15,124 nucleotides of DNA from Bacteroidales bacterium (GCA_017632695.1 JAGBQS010000101.1:1-15124); one strand, 5' to 3'; shown: positions 1 through 7,093, numbered from the stretch's first letter. Notes: generated by a model not told the origin, from the letters alone. Numbers and translations are program-made.

Positions 1-23
1 ATTCTTTTTACACTATCCGGGCG

Positions 24-31
24 CAAATATA
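24..31 (-). promoter_or_regulatory. Bacteroidales -7 promoter box facing left
   Basis: On the minus strand this reads TATATTTG followed by CGCC, matching the Bacteroidales TAnnTTTG box in its usual context. No TTTG -33 box is found at the expected 19-21 nt spacing. It would start a transcript running off the left edge, so the gene it serves is not visible. Confidence 0.4.
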
Positions 32-393
32 AGCATTATTTTTGATTTTTTTCAGTTTTTAAGACAAAAAAAATTTATTTCTTGTCCTTTTAATTGCAAA
101 TTTCATCTGTTTTTTCATTTTAACTTATCTTTTTCTGATAGTATTTGTTCCTCGAAGTGTAATAAATACAAAAAATCAATTCAGTAATTCTGCTGTTTTT
201 TCAGGCCAGTCAAAATTTATACTTCCTGATAGGGAATGGCAATTATATAACTTGTTATTTCTCTCTTCTTTATTCGCCACATTATAAAAGAAAACTATGT
301 AAATTGCAATCTCCCTGTGCTAAAATCACACATTAATTACAAAAAGAAACAATTATTTGGCATTCATTGTAAACAACTAATGAAAATTATGTA

Positions 394-401
394 TAATTTT
401 G
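394..401 (+). promoter_or_regulatory. Candidate -7 promoter box for the YD-repeat lipoprotein
   Basis: TAATTTTG followed by CATC matches TAnnTTTG. A clean -33 TTTG is not present at 19-21 nt spacing. A start about 7 nt downstream of the box would leave a leader of roughly 60 nt before the ATG at 467. Confidence 0.4.
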
Positions 402-466
402 CATCGTATAAACTTGCAATAAAATTCGTCGTCTTACTTTACGTTTATAAACAAATGACCTTACAT

Positions 467-1390
467 ATGAAGCGATTATTATTACCTATACTATTGACCG
501 GAATCCTATGTGTGGGGTGCAAATCAGATCAAAATACAGCTACCGATAGGTTGCGATTTGGTTTGAAAGGGGATGTTGCATCTTTTACTGACAGATATTA
601 CGATGTGGTTCAGACAGCCGACGGACAGTTTGTCGGCAGTACTTTCGTACAGGGCGAACGCGAAAACAAGATTGTTTATCCGATGCGAAAGATTACATTC
701 AACGAGTACGGACTGTGGACCAGCATTATCAATGCCGACAGCACAGGAACAGTGATGCGGCACTATGACTATACCTACGACGGTCTCAAACTGATTGATG
801 AAAAAGGGTTCGAGAATGACCAAATGGTTTTCCACAACACATACGAATACGACAAAGACAAGACAAGAATACTCCGAACTGTATACGATAACATCCAAAT
901 CGGGAAACGATGGGTGTATGAGGATCAGTACCTGGGCGATAAGCGAACCTATCGGATTCGGACCAACCCCGACGGAAACATGGACAAGTTTACGGTTGTC
1001 TATCTGGACAACGGGCATTACAAGTTTATCAACGAGGCCAAGTATAAAGGTAGTACAGAAGAACCTATTTTCTTCTACAATAAGGAAGACAAGGTTACCC
1101 GGATTGATTTCCCGAACGAAACCCATTCATATGAGTACGATACCAAGGGACGCCTGTACCGTTCATACAAAAACAACGAACTGGAAATGGAGTACATATA
1201 TGACAAAGAAGACCGTATCGTTCGGTTGTATGGGTTCCATCCATATCCGTTCATGAAAGGCAGCCACCGTACCTATCGGTACACATTCGACAATTTCGAC
1301 AAACATGGAAACTGGTTGAAGTGTTATGAGTATTTCAACGACGAAACGGTTCCTCGAATGATCCTGCTGAGAGAAATAGAATATTATTGA
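467..1390 (+). CDS. Putative lipoprotein with YD-like (RHS-like) repeats
   Basis: This 307-residue protein of unknown function is probably exported and lipid-anchored. I chose the ATG at 467 because it begins a compact signal peptide (Met-Lys-Arg, then about 13 hydrophobic residues) ending at Cys18. The lipobox is C-V-G-C, with an unusual Cys at -3. The mature part is rich in Tyr, Asp, Lys and Arg. It contains several spaced motifs of the form Tyr-x-(Tyr/Phe)-Asp, often followed by a basic residue and an Ile/Leu-x-Arg strand, which resembles single YD/RHS beta-hairpin units. The protein is too short to form an RHS shell and has no toxin tip. Its base composition is more AT-rich than the genes to its right. 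The gene stands alone, convergent with the DUF4861 gene, and its stop codon lies inside the terminator hairpin. A cell-surface role is inference. Confidence 0.75.
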   Translation: MKRLLLPILLTGILCVGCKSDQNTATDRLRFGLKGDVASFTDRYYDVVQTADGQFVGSTFVQGERENKIVYPMRKITFNEYGLWTSIINADSTGTVMRHYDYTYDGLKLIDEKGFENDQMVFHNTYEYDKDKTRILRTVYDNIQIGKRWVYEDQYLGDKRTYRIRTNPDGNMDKFTVVYLDNGHYKFINEAKYKGSTEEPIFFYNKEDKVTRIDFPNETHSYEYDTKGRLYRSYKNNELEMEYIYDKEDRIVRLYGFHPYPFMKGSHRTYRYTFDNFDKHGNWLKCYEYFNDETVPRMILLREIEYY

Positions 1391-1439
1391 TAAGCAAAAG
1401 CGCAGCCCTGAGGGGTTGCGCTTTTGCTTATCAATAATA
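1382..1439. terminator. Long bidirectional intrinsic terminator hairpin
   Basis: Positions 1382-1408 pair with 1413-1439 as an uninterrupted 27-bp stem (one G-T pair at 1405/1416) around the tetraloop TGAG. The GC core at 1400-1421 is followed by CTTTTGCTTATC on the plus strand and by the same kind of T-rich tail on the minus strand, so it can end transcripts from both convergent genes. The stem includes the lipoprotein stop codon at 1388-1390 and the two codons before it. Confidence 0.85.
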
Positions 1440-1440
1440 A

Positions 1441-1482
1441 GTTAATAGTTACTAGTTATTAGTTATCAGTTATTAGTTAATA
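1441..1482. repeat. Heptamer tandem repeat, six units GTTANNA
   Basis: Six adjacent 7-mers read GTTAATA, GTTACTA, GTTATTA, GTTATCA, GTTATTA and GTTAATA, varying only at positions 5 and 6. The array begins two bases after the terminator stem and ends two bases before the stop codon of the DUF4861 gene. Units have no spacers, so it is a simple tandem repeat and not a CRISPR. Function unknown. Confidence 0.85.
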
Positions 1483-1484
1483 AC

Positions 1485-2636
1485 TTATTTAACTGTAACA
1501 GTCAGAGGGCAGGAGAGAGCCTGAGCGGTTTTGCGGGTAGCTTCAATCCATTCTTCGTCGGTCTTAAAGTCACGCTTGCTCCAGCCGCCGCCAAAGTAAT
1601 ACGTGAAAGTATCGCCCATCTGGTAATCATTTACGATGGTAGCGGTATTTCCTACCAGACAAGGCTTGGCGCCTGCCATCAGTATGGCAACATAGTTGCG
1701 GCCAAAGTCGAGCGTGTTGGCATCGATGCCCTGCTCCTGATGAATCCTGTAGATTCCCTTATCGCTGGTAGCATTTTCGCAATAGGCCAGATAACCGAAT
1801 CCGGCTTCCTGTCCGTCCACCAGATTATCCACCTCATCGTGAAGGAAGACAGCTCCGCCTGTCTGCATGCCGGGAACATCCGTGCCTGTAAACTGAACCT
1901 CAGCTTTATTTACCTGCGAACCGGCATTAACCGTAACGGTAATCACTTCGTTCAGCACCTGACCGGCAACCTGAACACTGTCGTACGTCAAACGGAAGAC
2001 GGTCTGCAACGGACCTTCCTGCAGAATCTCGTAAGTCTTGAAAGGACCGCCAGGCCAAACCTCGCTGTCAGCCAGAATGGCAACACCGCCGCAACCGGCA
2101 GCGTGACCCACCTTGTAGCTGTCAATACCCAAACCGTAATCAATATGGTAAGGCTTGCCGGCTTCTTCCTGCTTGTACATCGCGTCGGCAGTCAGTTCCG
2201 AAGAGTGTTTCAGCCAAAGGTCAACGCCACTCGAAGGATTCTCCGGAAGCAAGGCAGGACCGTACATACGATATGCGGCCTTATCGTTCTCCCAGGCAAA
2301 ATCATCCTTGCGACGGTCGCCCAAAAAGAAGGCAGCCGTTTTGGGTGTAACCGACGATGCCGGCTGATCGGCCAACATCTGGTAAGAAGCGGTTCCCTGA
2401 GCAGGAACAGTTGCCTGGAACAGCAGACGTCCGTCGGCAGTAAGCTGATAGGGAATCTCCTGACCCTTGCTGTCAACCAGTTTGCCGAGCTTGGCAGCGT
2501 CATTCGGTAACTGAACCTCTACCAGTTCTTCAACACGTTCAAAATCAGAGGGATTCTGAACTTCGAAAGTGACTGGGTTAGAATGACAGGCAGCCAGAGT
2601 GACTCCGGCTACCATGTATAAAAATAAATTGCGCAT
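1485..2636 (-). CDS. DUF4861-family lipoprotein
   Basis: The 383-residue product starts at the ATG ending at 2636; an in-frame TTG three codons upstream is less likely. Residues 1-16 form a lipoprotein signal peptide with a good lipobox, Leu-Ala-Ala-Cys17, so the protein should sit in a membrane facing the periplasm or surface. The mature part matches my memory of DUF4861: an N-terminal beta-rich segment about asparagine/proline 'NPSDF' and 'VEELVEV', then a central 'DFAWENDKAAYRMYGPAL' type block, then a beta-sandwich-like C-terminal half. No catalytic motif is recognised. It is the last gene of the kdu block, 36 nt after the KduD-like gene, which suggests a role in binding or processing of uronic-acid oligosaccharides or their products. 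That role is inference from context; the family has no assigned activity that I can name. Confidence 0.8.
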   Translation of the reverse strand: MRNLFLYMVAGVTLAACHSNPVTFEVQNPSDFERVEELVEVQLPNDAAKLGKLVDSKGQEIPYQLTADGRLLFQATVPAQGTASYQMLADQPASSVTPKTAAFFLGDRRKDDFAWENDKAAYRMYGPALLPENPSSGVDLWLKHSSELTADAMYKQEEAGKPYHIDYGLGIDSYKVGHAAGCGGVAILADSEVWPGGPFKTYEILQEGPLQTVFRLTYDSVQVAGQVLNEVITVTVNAGSQVNKAEVQFTGTDVPGMQTGGAVFLHDEVDNLVDGQEAGFGYLAYCENATSDKGIYRIHQEQGIDANTLDFGRNYVAILMAGAKPCLVGNTATIVNDYQMGDTFTYYFGGGWSKRDFKTDEEWIEATRKTAQALSCPLTVTVK

Positions 2637-2672
2637 TTCAAACAAAGATAATTGTTCTACAAGCTTTGAACA

Positions 2673-3482
2673 TTACTTAGGCTGCTTGCCGATGTATGCC
2701 AGGATACCGCCATCCACGTACAGTACGTGTCCGTTAACAGCATCCGAAGCGTGCGAAGCCAGGAATACGGCAGGACCGCCAAGCTCCTCAGGCTCCAACC
2801 AGCGACCGGCAGGAGTCTTGGCGCAGATGAAGCTGTCGAATGGGTGACGGCTTCCGTCCGGCTGGCGTTCGCGCAGCGGAGCAGTCTGTGGCGTAGCAAT
2901 GTAGCCTGGGCCGATGCCGTTGCACTGGATGTTGTACTCGCCGTACTCCGAGCAGATGTTGCGGGTCAGCATCTTCAGGCCGCCCTTGGCTGCTGCATAG
3001 GCAGAAACGGTCTCGCGACCCAGTTCAGACATCATCGAACAGATGTTGATGATTTTACCCTCGCGACGCTCCATCATCTCAGGAACAACAGCTGCCGAGC
3101 AGATATAAGGAGCAACCAGATCGACGTCGATGACAGCCTGGAACTCGCTGCGCTTCATCTCGTGCATAGGGATGCGCTTGATGATACCGGCGTTGTTCAC
3201 CAGAATATCAATCTGACCGACCTCGGCGTGAATCTTCTTAACGAGTTCGGCAACTGCGTTTTCGTCGCACACGTTGCACACATAGCCCTTCACGTTGGTG
3301 ATACCGGCCTCCTTATAGTTGGCCAGACCGCGCTGCAGAGCCTCCTCGTTAATATCGTTAAAGATGATGGTCTTGATGCCTGCAGCAACGAAAGCCTTGG
3401 CAATGTTGAAACCAATACCATAGGAAGCACCTGTAATCCAGGCATTCTTACCTTCCAGAGAAAAATCTTTCAGAGATGTCAT
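2673..3482 (-). CDS. kduD: KduD-like 2-dehydro-3-deoxy-D-gluconate 5-dehydrogenase (SDR family)
   Basis: This 269-residue classical short-chain dehydrogenase should interconvert 2,5-diketo-3-deoxygluconate (DKII) and 2-keto-3-deoxygluconate (KDG) with NAD(P)(H) in the cytoplasm. The nucleotide-binding motif T-G-A-S-Y-G-I-G is at residues 17-24, N-N-A-G at 96-99, and the catalytic residues are Ser149, Tyr162 and Lys166. A Val-Asp-Gly-Gly motif near the C-terminus completes the fold. It is slightly longer than E. coli KduD. Close SDRs are often named gluconate 5-dehydrogenase, and sequence alone does not separate the two. The adjacent kduI makes the KduD role more likely. The gene lies 31 nt after the small membrane protein gene and 36 nt before the DUF4861 gene, consistent with one operon. 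Confidence 0.8.
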   Translation of the reverse strand: MTSLKDFSLEGKNAWITGASYGIGFNIAKAFVAAGIKTIIFNDINEEALQRGLANYKEAGITNVKGYVCNVCDENAVAELVKKIHAEVGQIDILVNNAGIIKRIPMHEMKRSEFQAVIDVDLVAPYICSAAVVPEMMERREGKIINICSMMSELGRETVSAYAAAKGGLKMLTRNICSEYGEYNIQCNGIGPGYIATPQTAPLRERQPDGSRHPFDSFICAKTPAGRWLEPEELGGPAVFLASHASDAVNGHVLYVDGGILAYIGKQPK

Positions 3483-3513
3483 TTCTTTTGAAAAATTTAA
3501 ATTAAAAATAAGT

Positions 3514-3675
3514 TTACTTCTTTACCAAGTAAAGAATTAAATAGACGGCAAGTGCTAAAATGTTGAAAATCAAGCCTAAAATTAGTGCAATGACGGCATT
3601 ATAGCCGCATTTGTTTGCCAATGTGTAGCATAGATAGCCGCACAAAATTGCAACAAGAATTGTAAGGATTCCCAT
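3514..3675 (-). CDS. 53-residue two-helix membrane protein in the kdu block
   Basis: An ATG-initiated frame of 53 codons ends in TAA at 3516-3514. The product is almost wholly hydrophobic: a first helix at about residues 2-19, a short polar turn A-N-K-C-G-Y-N around residues 20-26, and a second helix at about 27-51 ending in two lysines. Cys12, Cys16 and Cys23 are present. A short loop between two helices and a Lys-Lys tail predict a helical hairpin in the inner membrane with both ends on the cytoplasmic side. It lies 33 nt after kduI and 31 nt before kduD in the same direction, with an AT-rich leader. I do not recognise the family. Possible roles include a partner of a uronate transporter or of membrane-associated KduI/KduD, but this is speculation. 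Intact frame, consistent hydrophobic pattern and operon position support it as real. Confidence 0.72.
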   Translation of the reverse strand: MGILTILVAILCGYLCYTLANKCGYNAVIALILGLIFNILALAVYLILYLVKK

Positions 3676-3708
3676 AGTTTATAGTTTAATGTAGTTTAGT
3701 ATTATGTA

Positions 3709-4569
3709 TTACTTCAAATCAGTTTCCTTGTACCAGTCCTGATCGCTGTAGTCCAGGTTCTCGCCACCCATACCCCAGATGAAGGTATAGTTGTGAGTAG
3801 CGGCAGCGCTGTGGATTGACCATTCAGGCGAAAGTACGGCTTCGTCCTTCTTCATCCAGATAACGCGGGTTTCCTGCGGTTCGCCCATAAAGTGGCAAAC
3901 AGCCTGATCCTCCGGAATATCGAAGTAGAAGTAAGCTTCCATACGACGGCTATGGGTGTGTGCCGGCATGGTGTTCCATACAGAACCCGGCTTCAGTTCG
4001 GTCATACCCATCTGCAGCTGGCAGGTAGGCAATACCTGATTAACCAGCATACGGTTGATGACACGGTCGTTCGAGCCTTCCAGCGAACCCAGCTTCAGGA
4101 TAGCGCCGCACTGCTCAGCCTCAACCTTAGTTACTTTCTTGGTAGGATAGGAGGTGTGTGCTGTGCACGAGTTGAAATAGAACTTGGCTGGCTTGCCGGC
4201 ATCCTTGCTCTTAAAGGTAACGTTACGGTCACCGCGGCCGATATACAAAGCCTCCTTGAAGTTCAGTTCAAAGTCGCCTTCTCCCTCAATGCTGACAACA
4301 CCTGCACCTTCGCCTACATTAAAGATGCCGATTTCGCGACGGGTCAGGAAATAAGGAGCCTTCAGCGGATCGATGGCCTCCAGCGGAAGAGCCTCATTGA
4401 CAGGCATAGCACCGCCTACAACCATACGGTCGTACATTGAATAAACCATATTCACCTCATCAGCCGAAAAGACCTTCTCGATAAGAAACTCCTTGCGGTT
4501 CCGGGCTGTGTCATAATGCTTGGCATCCTCAGGATGTGATGCATAGCGAAGTTCGTAATTTGTTTTCAT
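3709..4569 (-). CDS. kduI: 5-dehydro-4-deoxy-D-glucuronate isomerase (KduI)
   Basis: This 286-residue cupin enzyme isomerises 5-keto-4-deoxyuronate (DKI), the open form of the unsaturated uronic acid released by lyases and unsaturated glucuronyl/galacturonyl hydrolases, to 2,5-diketo-3-deoxygluconate (DKII). Its length matches the family (about 278 in E. coli). The zinc site is intact: His204 and His206 in P-A-H-T-H-S, Glu211 in R-M-E-A-Y-F, and His253 in S-I-H-S. The N-terminal half carries the usual [10 protein letters not shown] block at about 75-84. The enzyme is cytoplasmic. It lies 90 nt downstream of the lacI-type regulator and upstream of the small membrane gene and the KduD-like gene, so two consecutive pathway steps are encoded together. 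No lyase, glycoside hydrolase, KdgK or KdgA is in the window. Confidence 0.95.
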   Translation of the reverse strand: MKTNYELRYASHPEDAKHYDTARNRKEFLIEKVFSADEVNMVYSMYDRMVVGGAMPVNEALPLEAIDPLKAPYFLTRREIGIFNVGEGAGVVSIEGEGDFELNFKEALYIGRGDRNVTFKSKDAGKPAKFYFNSCTAHTSYPTKKVTKVEAEQCGAILKLGSLEGSNDRVINRMLVNQVLPTCQLQMGMTELKPGSVWNTMPAHTHSRRMEAYFYFDIPEDQAVCHFMGEPQETRVIWMKKDEAVLSPEWSIHSAAATHNYTFIWGMGGENLDYSDQDWYKETDLK

Positions 4570-4659
4570 TGTTGAATCTGTTAGTATTTAAAAATGTTAG
4601 TGATTTCCTTTAAAATAAATAATGTGTAAAATCATCCGGGCTCTGTAACACTTGCCTGA

Positions 4660-5691
4660 TCAGATGCACGATTCCCTCAGTATCAGATCGTGTTTCACAA
4701 TCATGTGTGTAGGCGATTCGTATTCCGGATTATCGTCATCGTTCTTGATGCGCGAAAGCAGGATGTTGGCAGTAATTTCGCCCATCCGCTGCTGGTTCAG
4801 TTCCACCGACGACAACGGCGTATTCAGATAGGCATCGAAAGGCTCGTTGGCAACACCGATAATAGCAATGTCACCCGGAATCTTCAAGCCCTTCTTGCGG
4901 AAGGTGTCCATCGCCGTAATGGCGGGGAAGTCGCCCGCCGAGAAAATACCGTCCGGACGGTCCTGCATCTGCAGGATCTTCTGTGCGGCATCGTAGCCGG
5001 TCTCGATGGTAATACCCGGAATGACCCACTCCTGACGATATTCCAGATGCAGATCCTCCAGCGCCTTACGGTAACCGCGATAACGGTCAATGTAGGAACG
5101 CTGCGACATAGGTCCTGCAAAATGTCCGATTCTCTGGCATCCGCGACGATGCAGCTGCAGAACGGCATCGTAGCCGATCTGGAAATTATCGTTCGAAACC
5201 GTATCATAGTCCTGACTGTCGATAGGCAGACGGTCGAAGAATACCAGCGGAATCTTGTGCAGTGAACACAGATCTGTATATTCCGTAGCATTCTGCGTAT
5301 TGACCGAAAGGGAAATGGCAACGCCGTCCACCTTCTTCTGGATAAGTGCGCGCAGAGCAGCCCGTTCTTCGTCCGCATTCTCGTTGCTGGCAGCAATGAT
5401 AATCTGGAAATTTGCCTTTTGGGCTACGGTCTGGAAAGAACTGATGATTGTTGCAAAGAAGTTTCGGTCTATACGGGGTACAATAATACCCAGCACATTT
5501 CCACGGCCGGTACGCAAATGGTGCGCAACAGGATCGGGGATATAGTTCAACTCACGCGCCATTTGTTTGACTGCCTCGCGGGTTTTTGCACTGATGCGGG
5601 GATTGTCTTGCAGAGCTCGTGATACCGTAGAAGCTGTTGTTCCAAGCTTCTGCGCCAAATCATAGATGGTGACTTTGGTTTTGTCTCCCAT
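4660..5691 (-). CDS. LacI-family transcriptional regulator of the kdu block
   Basis: This 343-residue regulator has a helix-turn-helix at about residues 8-27 (V-T-I-Y-D-L-A, recognition helix T-A-S-T-V-S-R-A-L) and a hinge helix near 51-60. The hinge has His-His-Leu-Arg in place of the usual A-x-x-L, keeping the Leu59 that would wedge into a central CpG. A periplasmic-binding-protein-like effector domain fills about 66-340. Family knowledge says a sugar or sugar acid releases it from DNA. Position directly upstream of kduI and kduD suggests that the ligand is a uronate intermediate such as KDG or DKII, by analogy with KdgR-type control, but the ligand cannot be read from the sequence. Its own promoter at 5732-5763 overlaps candidate LacI-type operators, pointing to autoregulation. 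Confidence 0.9.
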   Translation of the reverse strand: MGDKTKVTIYDLAQKLGTTASTVSRALQDNPRISAKTREAVKQMARELNYIPDPVAHHLRTGRGNVLGIIVPRIDRNFFATIISSFQTVAQKANFQIIIAASNENADEERAALRALIQKKVDGVAISLSVNTQNATEYTDLCSLHKIPLVFFDRLPIDSQDYDTVSNDNFQIGYDAVLQLHRRGCQRIGHFAGPMSQRSYIDRYRGYRKALEDLHLEYRQEWVIPGITIETGYDAAQKILQMQDRPDGIFSAGDFPAITAMDTFRKKGLKIPGDIAIIGVANEPFDAYLNTPLSSVELNQQRMGEITANILLSRIKNDDDNPEYESPTHMIVKHDLILRESCI

Positions 5692-5713
5692 TTTCAGTCT
5701 TTTTTAGAGGTTA

Positions 5714-5729
5714 GTGAATTCGATTTCGC
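5714..5729. promoter_or_regulatory. Candidate LacI-type operator at the lacI transcription start
   Basis: The 16-bp sequence GTGAATTCGATTTCGC agrees with its own reverse complement at 12 of 16 positions and has a central CG, as LacI-family operators do. It lies just downstream of the -7 box (5732-5739), over the predicted start near 5725. A second weaker CG-centred site with core TTCGAA is centred at 5751/5752, about 30 bp away (roughly three helical turns), between the -33 and -7 boxes. Confidence 0.5.
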
Positions 5730-5731
5730 GG

Positions 5732-5763
5732 CAAAGTTACATTCTATTTTCGAACAATCCAAA
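5732..5763 (-). promoter_or_regulatory. Bacteroidales promoter of the lacI/kdu unit
   Basis: On the minus strand TTTG (5763-5760), a 20-nt spacer, then TAACTTTG (5739-5732) match the Bacteroidales primary sigma consensus TTTG-N19-21-TAnnTTTG exactly. A start near 5725 gives a leader of about 33 nt to the ATG at 5691. No equally good promoter is seen in the 90 nt before kduI, so kduI may rely on this one. Confidence 0.8.
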
Positions 5764-5768
5764 TTTTT

Positions 5769-5794
5769 GTGCAACTTTTTTAAAAAAATTGCGC
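5769..5794. repeat. AT-rich inverted repeat after the M18 stop codon
   Basis: Two 13-base arms, 5769-5781 and 5782-5794, pair with two imperfect positions (5770/5793 and 5775/5788), with TTTTTTAAAAAA at the centre and GYGC outer ends. It touches the aminopeptidase stop codon and ends 5 nt before the lacI -33 box. It could be a weak terminator for the upstream unit or a protein-binding palindrome; the sequence does not decide. Confidence 0.45.
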
Positions 5795-7090
5795 TTACAG
5801 TTCAAAAAACTTCGAAAAAGCTTTAATACAATAAATCTGATCGTTGCAGTTTCCGGTTTCCCGGACAGAATGCATCGCCCAAATCGGATTACCCATATCA
5901 ACGCCGCGCAGCGGGATGCTGCCGGTCAGGATATTACCCAGGGTACTGCCTCCGGCTATATCGCTGTGGTTCACAAACTTCTGGCAAGGCACGCCGGCAA
6001 GTCTGCAGACTTCGGCAAACACGGCAGCCGAATCCGCATCGCTTGCATACTTCTGGGCAGCATTGAACTTGATGACGGGTCCGCCGCCCATCACCGGATG
6101 GTTGGTCGGATCATATTTCTCGCTGTAGTTCGGATGCCAGGCGTGAGCATTGTCGGCGCTGACCATGAACGAGTTTTCAATGCAACGGTAGAAGTCGTCC
6201 TCCTTGCCGCCCTGAGCCAGCACCAGCCTTTCCAGCAGACTGCGCAGGAACGGGCTTCCGGCCCCCTGCTTGGTTCCGCTGCCGGTTTCTTCGTTATCGA
6301 AGATGGCAAGCACCTGCGTGTGGCCGTTCTGTTTTGCGGCCGGTTCGCTCAGGAGGGCTTCCAGTCCGGCTTGCACCATCGAGAGATCGTCCAACCGTCC
6401 GCTCTGTACAAATTCATTGTTCAGACCGATGGTCTGAGCCTTGGTTGTATCGTACAGATAGAGGTCGAAGTCCAGGATATCGGCTGCATCAGCCTGCAGT
6501 TCTTTGGCAATCAGGTTCAGCAGCAGGTTGTTGTGTTCCAGCTGTTCGCCGATGATTCCCAGAATGGGCAGCACATCCTTCTGCTTACCGATCTTCACGC
6601 CATCGTTCACCTCGCGGTTGAAGTGGATTGCCAGATTGGGAATCGTCAGAATCGGACGGTCAATGCGGAGCAGCCGGGTAACGGGATGAATCGGGTCGGA
6701 ACTGCGCAGCATGACACGTCCCGCCAGCGACAGCGGCCTGTCGAACCACGTTGAGAGGATAGCGCCGCCGTACACCTCCGTATTAAGACGTACCAGGCGT
6801 CCGTCGCCCATCATTTCCGGATGGGGTTTCACGCGGAATGTCGGACTGTCGCAATGCGCGCAAATCATGCGTACACCACCATCTGCCAATGATTGTTGGC
6901 CAATCCGGAAAGCATACAGCGAAGAATCGTTCTTGGTAAAATATACCTGATCGCCGGCGTGCAGTTCCGGCATCGGCTGGGCTGCATCCAGTTTATGGAA
7001 ACCGGCAGCCGAAAGGCGTTCTTCGAGGGTTGCAACTGCAAAGTAATTGACGGGCGAAGCGTCGAGAAAGGAGAGGAGTGACTGTATCAT
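5795..7090 (-). CDS. M18 family metalloaminopeptidase
   Basis: This 431-residue cytosolic dizinc aminopeptidase belongs to the M18 family (aspartyl aminopeptidase and relatives), which removes N-terminal residues, often acidic ones, from peptides. The metal and catalytic set is complete: His79 in C-A-H-C-D-S-P, Asp234 in G-R-L-D-D, Glu267 and Glu268 in D-N-E-E-T-G-S, Asp313 in S-A-D-N-A-H-A, and His407 in A-M-H-S-V-R-E. Length is normal for bacterial members. There is no signal peptide. It begins only 3 nt after the stop of the MscS gene, so it is almost certainly cotranscribed and possibly translationally coupled with it, and is the last gene of the unit starting at 9048. Substrate preference cannot be read directly. 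The neighbouring dipeptide epimerase hints at peptide turnover. Confidence 0.93.
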   Translation of the reverse strand: MIQSLLSFLDASPVNYFAVATLEERLSAAGFHKLDAAQPMPELHAGDQVYFTKNDSSLYAFRIGQQSLADGGVRMICAHCDSPTFRVKPHPEMMGDGRLVRLNTEVYGGAILSTWFDRPLSLAGRVMLRSSDPIHPVTRLLRIDRPILTIPNLAIHFNREVNDGVKIGKQKDVLPILGIIGEQLEHNNLLLNLIAKELQADAADILDFDLYLYDTTKAQTIGLNNEFVQSGRLDDLSMVQAGLEALLSEPAAKQNGHTQVLAIFDNEETGSGTKQGAGSPFLRSLLERLVLAQGGKEDDFYRCIENSFMVSADNAHAWHPNYSEKYDPTNHPVMGGGPVIKFNAAQKYASDADSAAVFAEVCRLAGVPCQKFVNHSDIAGGSTLGNILTGSIPLRGVDMGNPIWAMHSVRETGNCNDQIYCIKAFSKFFEL

Positions 7091-7093
7091 AGT

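Larger units (their letters stand above)
1..466. other. AT-rich non-coding leader region
   Basis: This stretch of about 460 bases is much more AT-rich than the genes around it and holds many short A and T runs. I see no convincing gene in it. An open plus-strand frame enters from position 317, but its residues before 467 look like translated spacer and the signal peptide begins at 467. Two -7-like boxes lie here, one at 24-31 facing left out of the window and one at 394-401 facing the lipoprotein gene. It is therefore probably the spacer between two divergent transcription units. Confidence 0.6.

Noticed and set aside
317..466. N-terminal extension of the YD-repeat lipoprotein from 317
   Set aside because: It would bury the signal peptide after 50 residues and run through the -7 box at 394-401; the ATG at 467 starts a proper lipoprotein signal.
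1441..1482. Heptamer array considered as a CRISPR or attachment site
   Set aside because: Units are 7 nt with no spacers and no integrase or cas gene is near.
2727..3491. A 254-codon plus-strand frame opposite the KduD-like gene
   Set aside because: It is the shadow of an intact SDR enzyme with all catalytic residues.
5807..5820. A third TTCGAA-centred site as an additional LacI operator
   Set aside because: It lies in the coding end of the M18 gene, where the codons explain it, and symmetry beyond the core is weak.
5714..6754. A 346-codon plus-strand frame opposite the M18 gene and reaching into the lacI promoter
   Set aside because: It overlaps promoter, operator and stop signals of well-supported minus-strand genes and has no domain.
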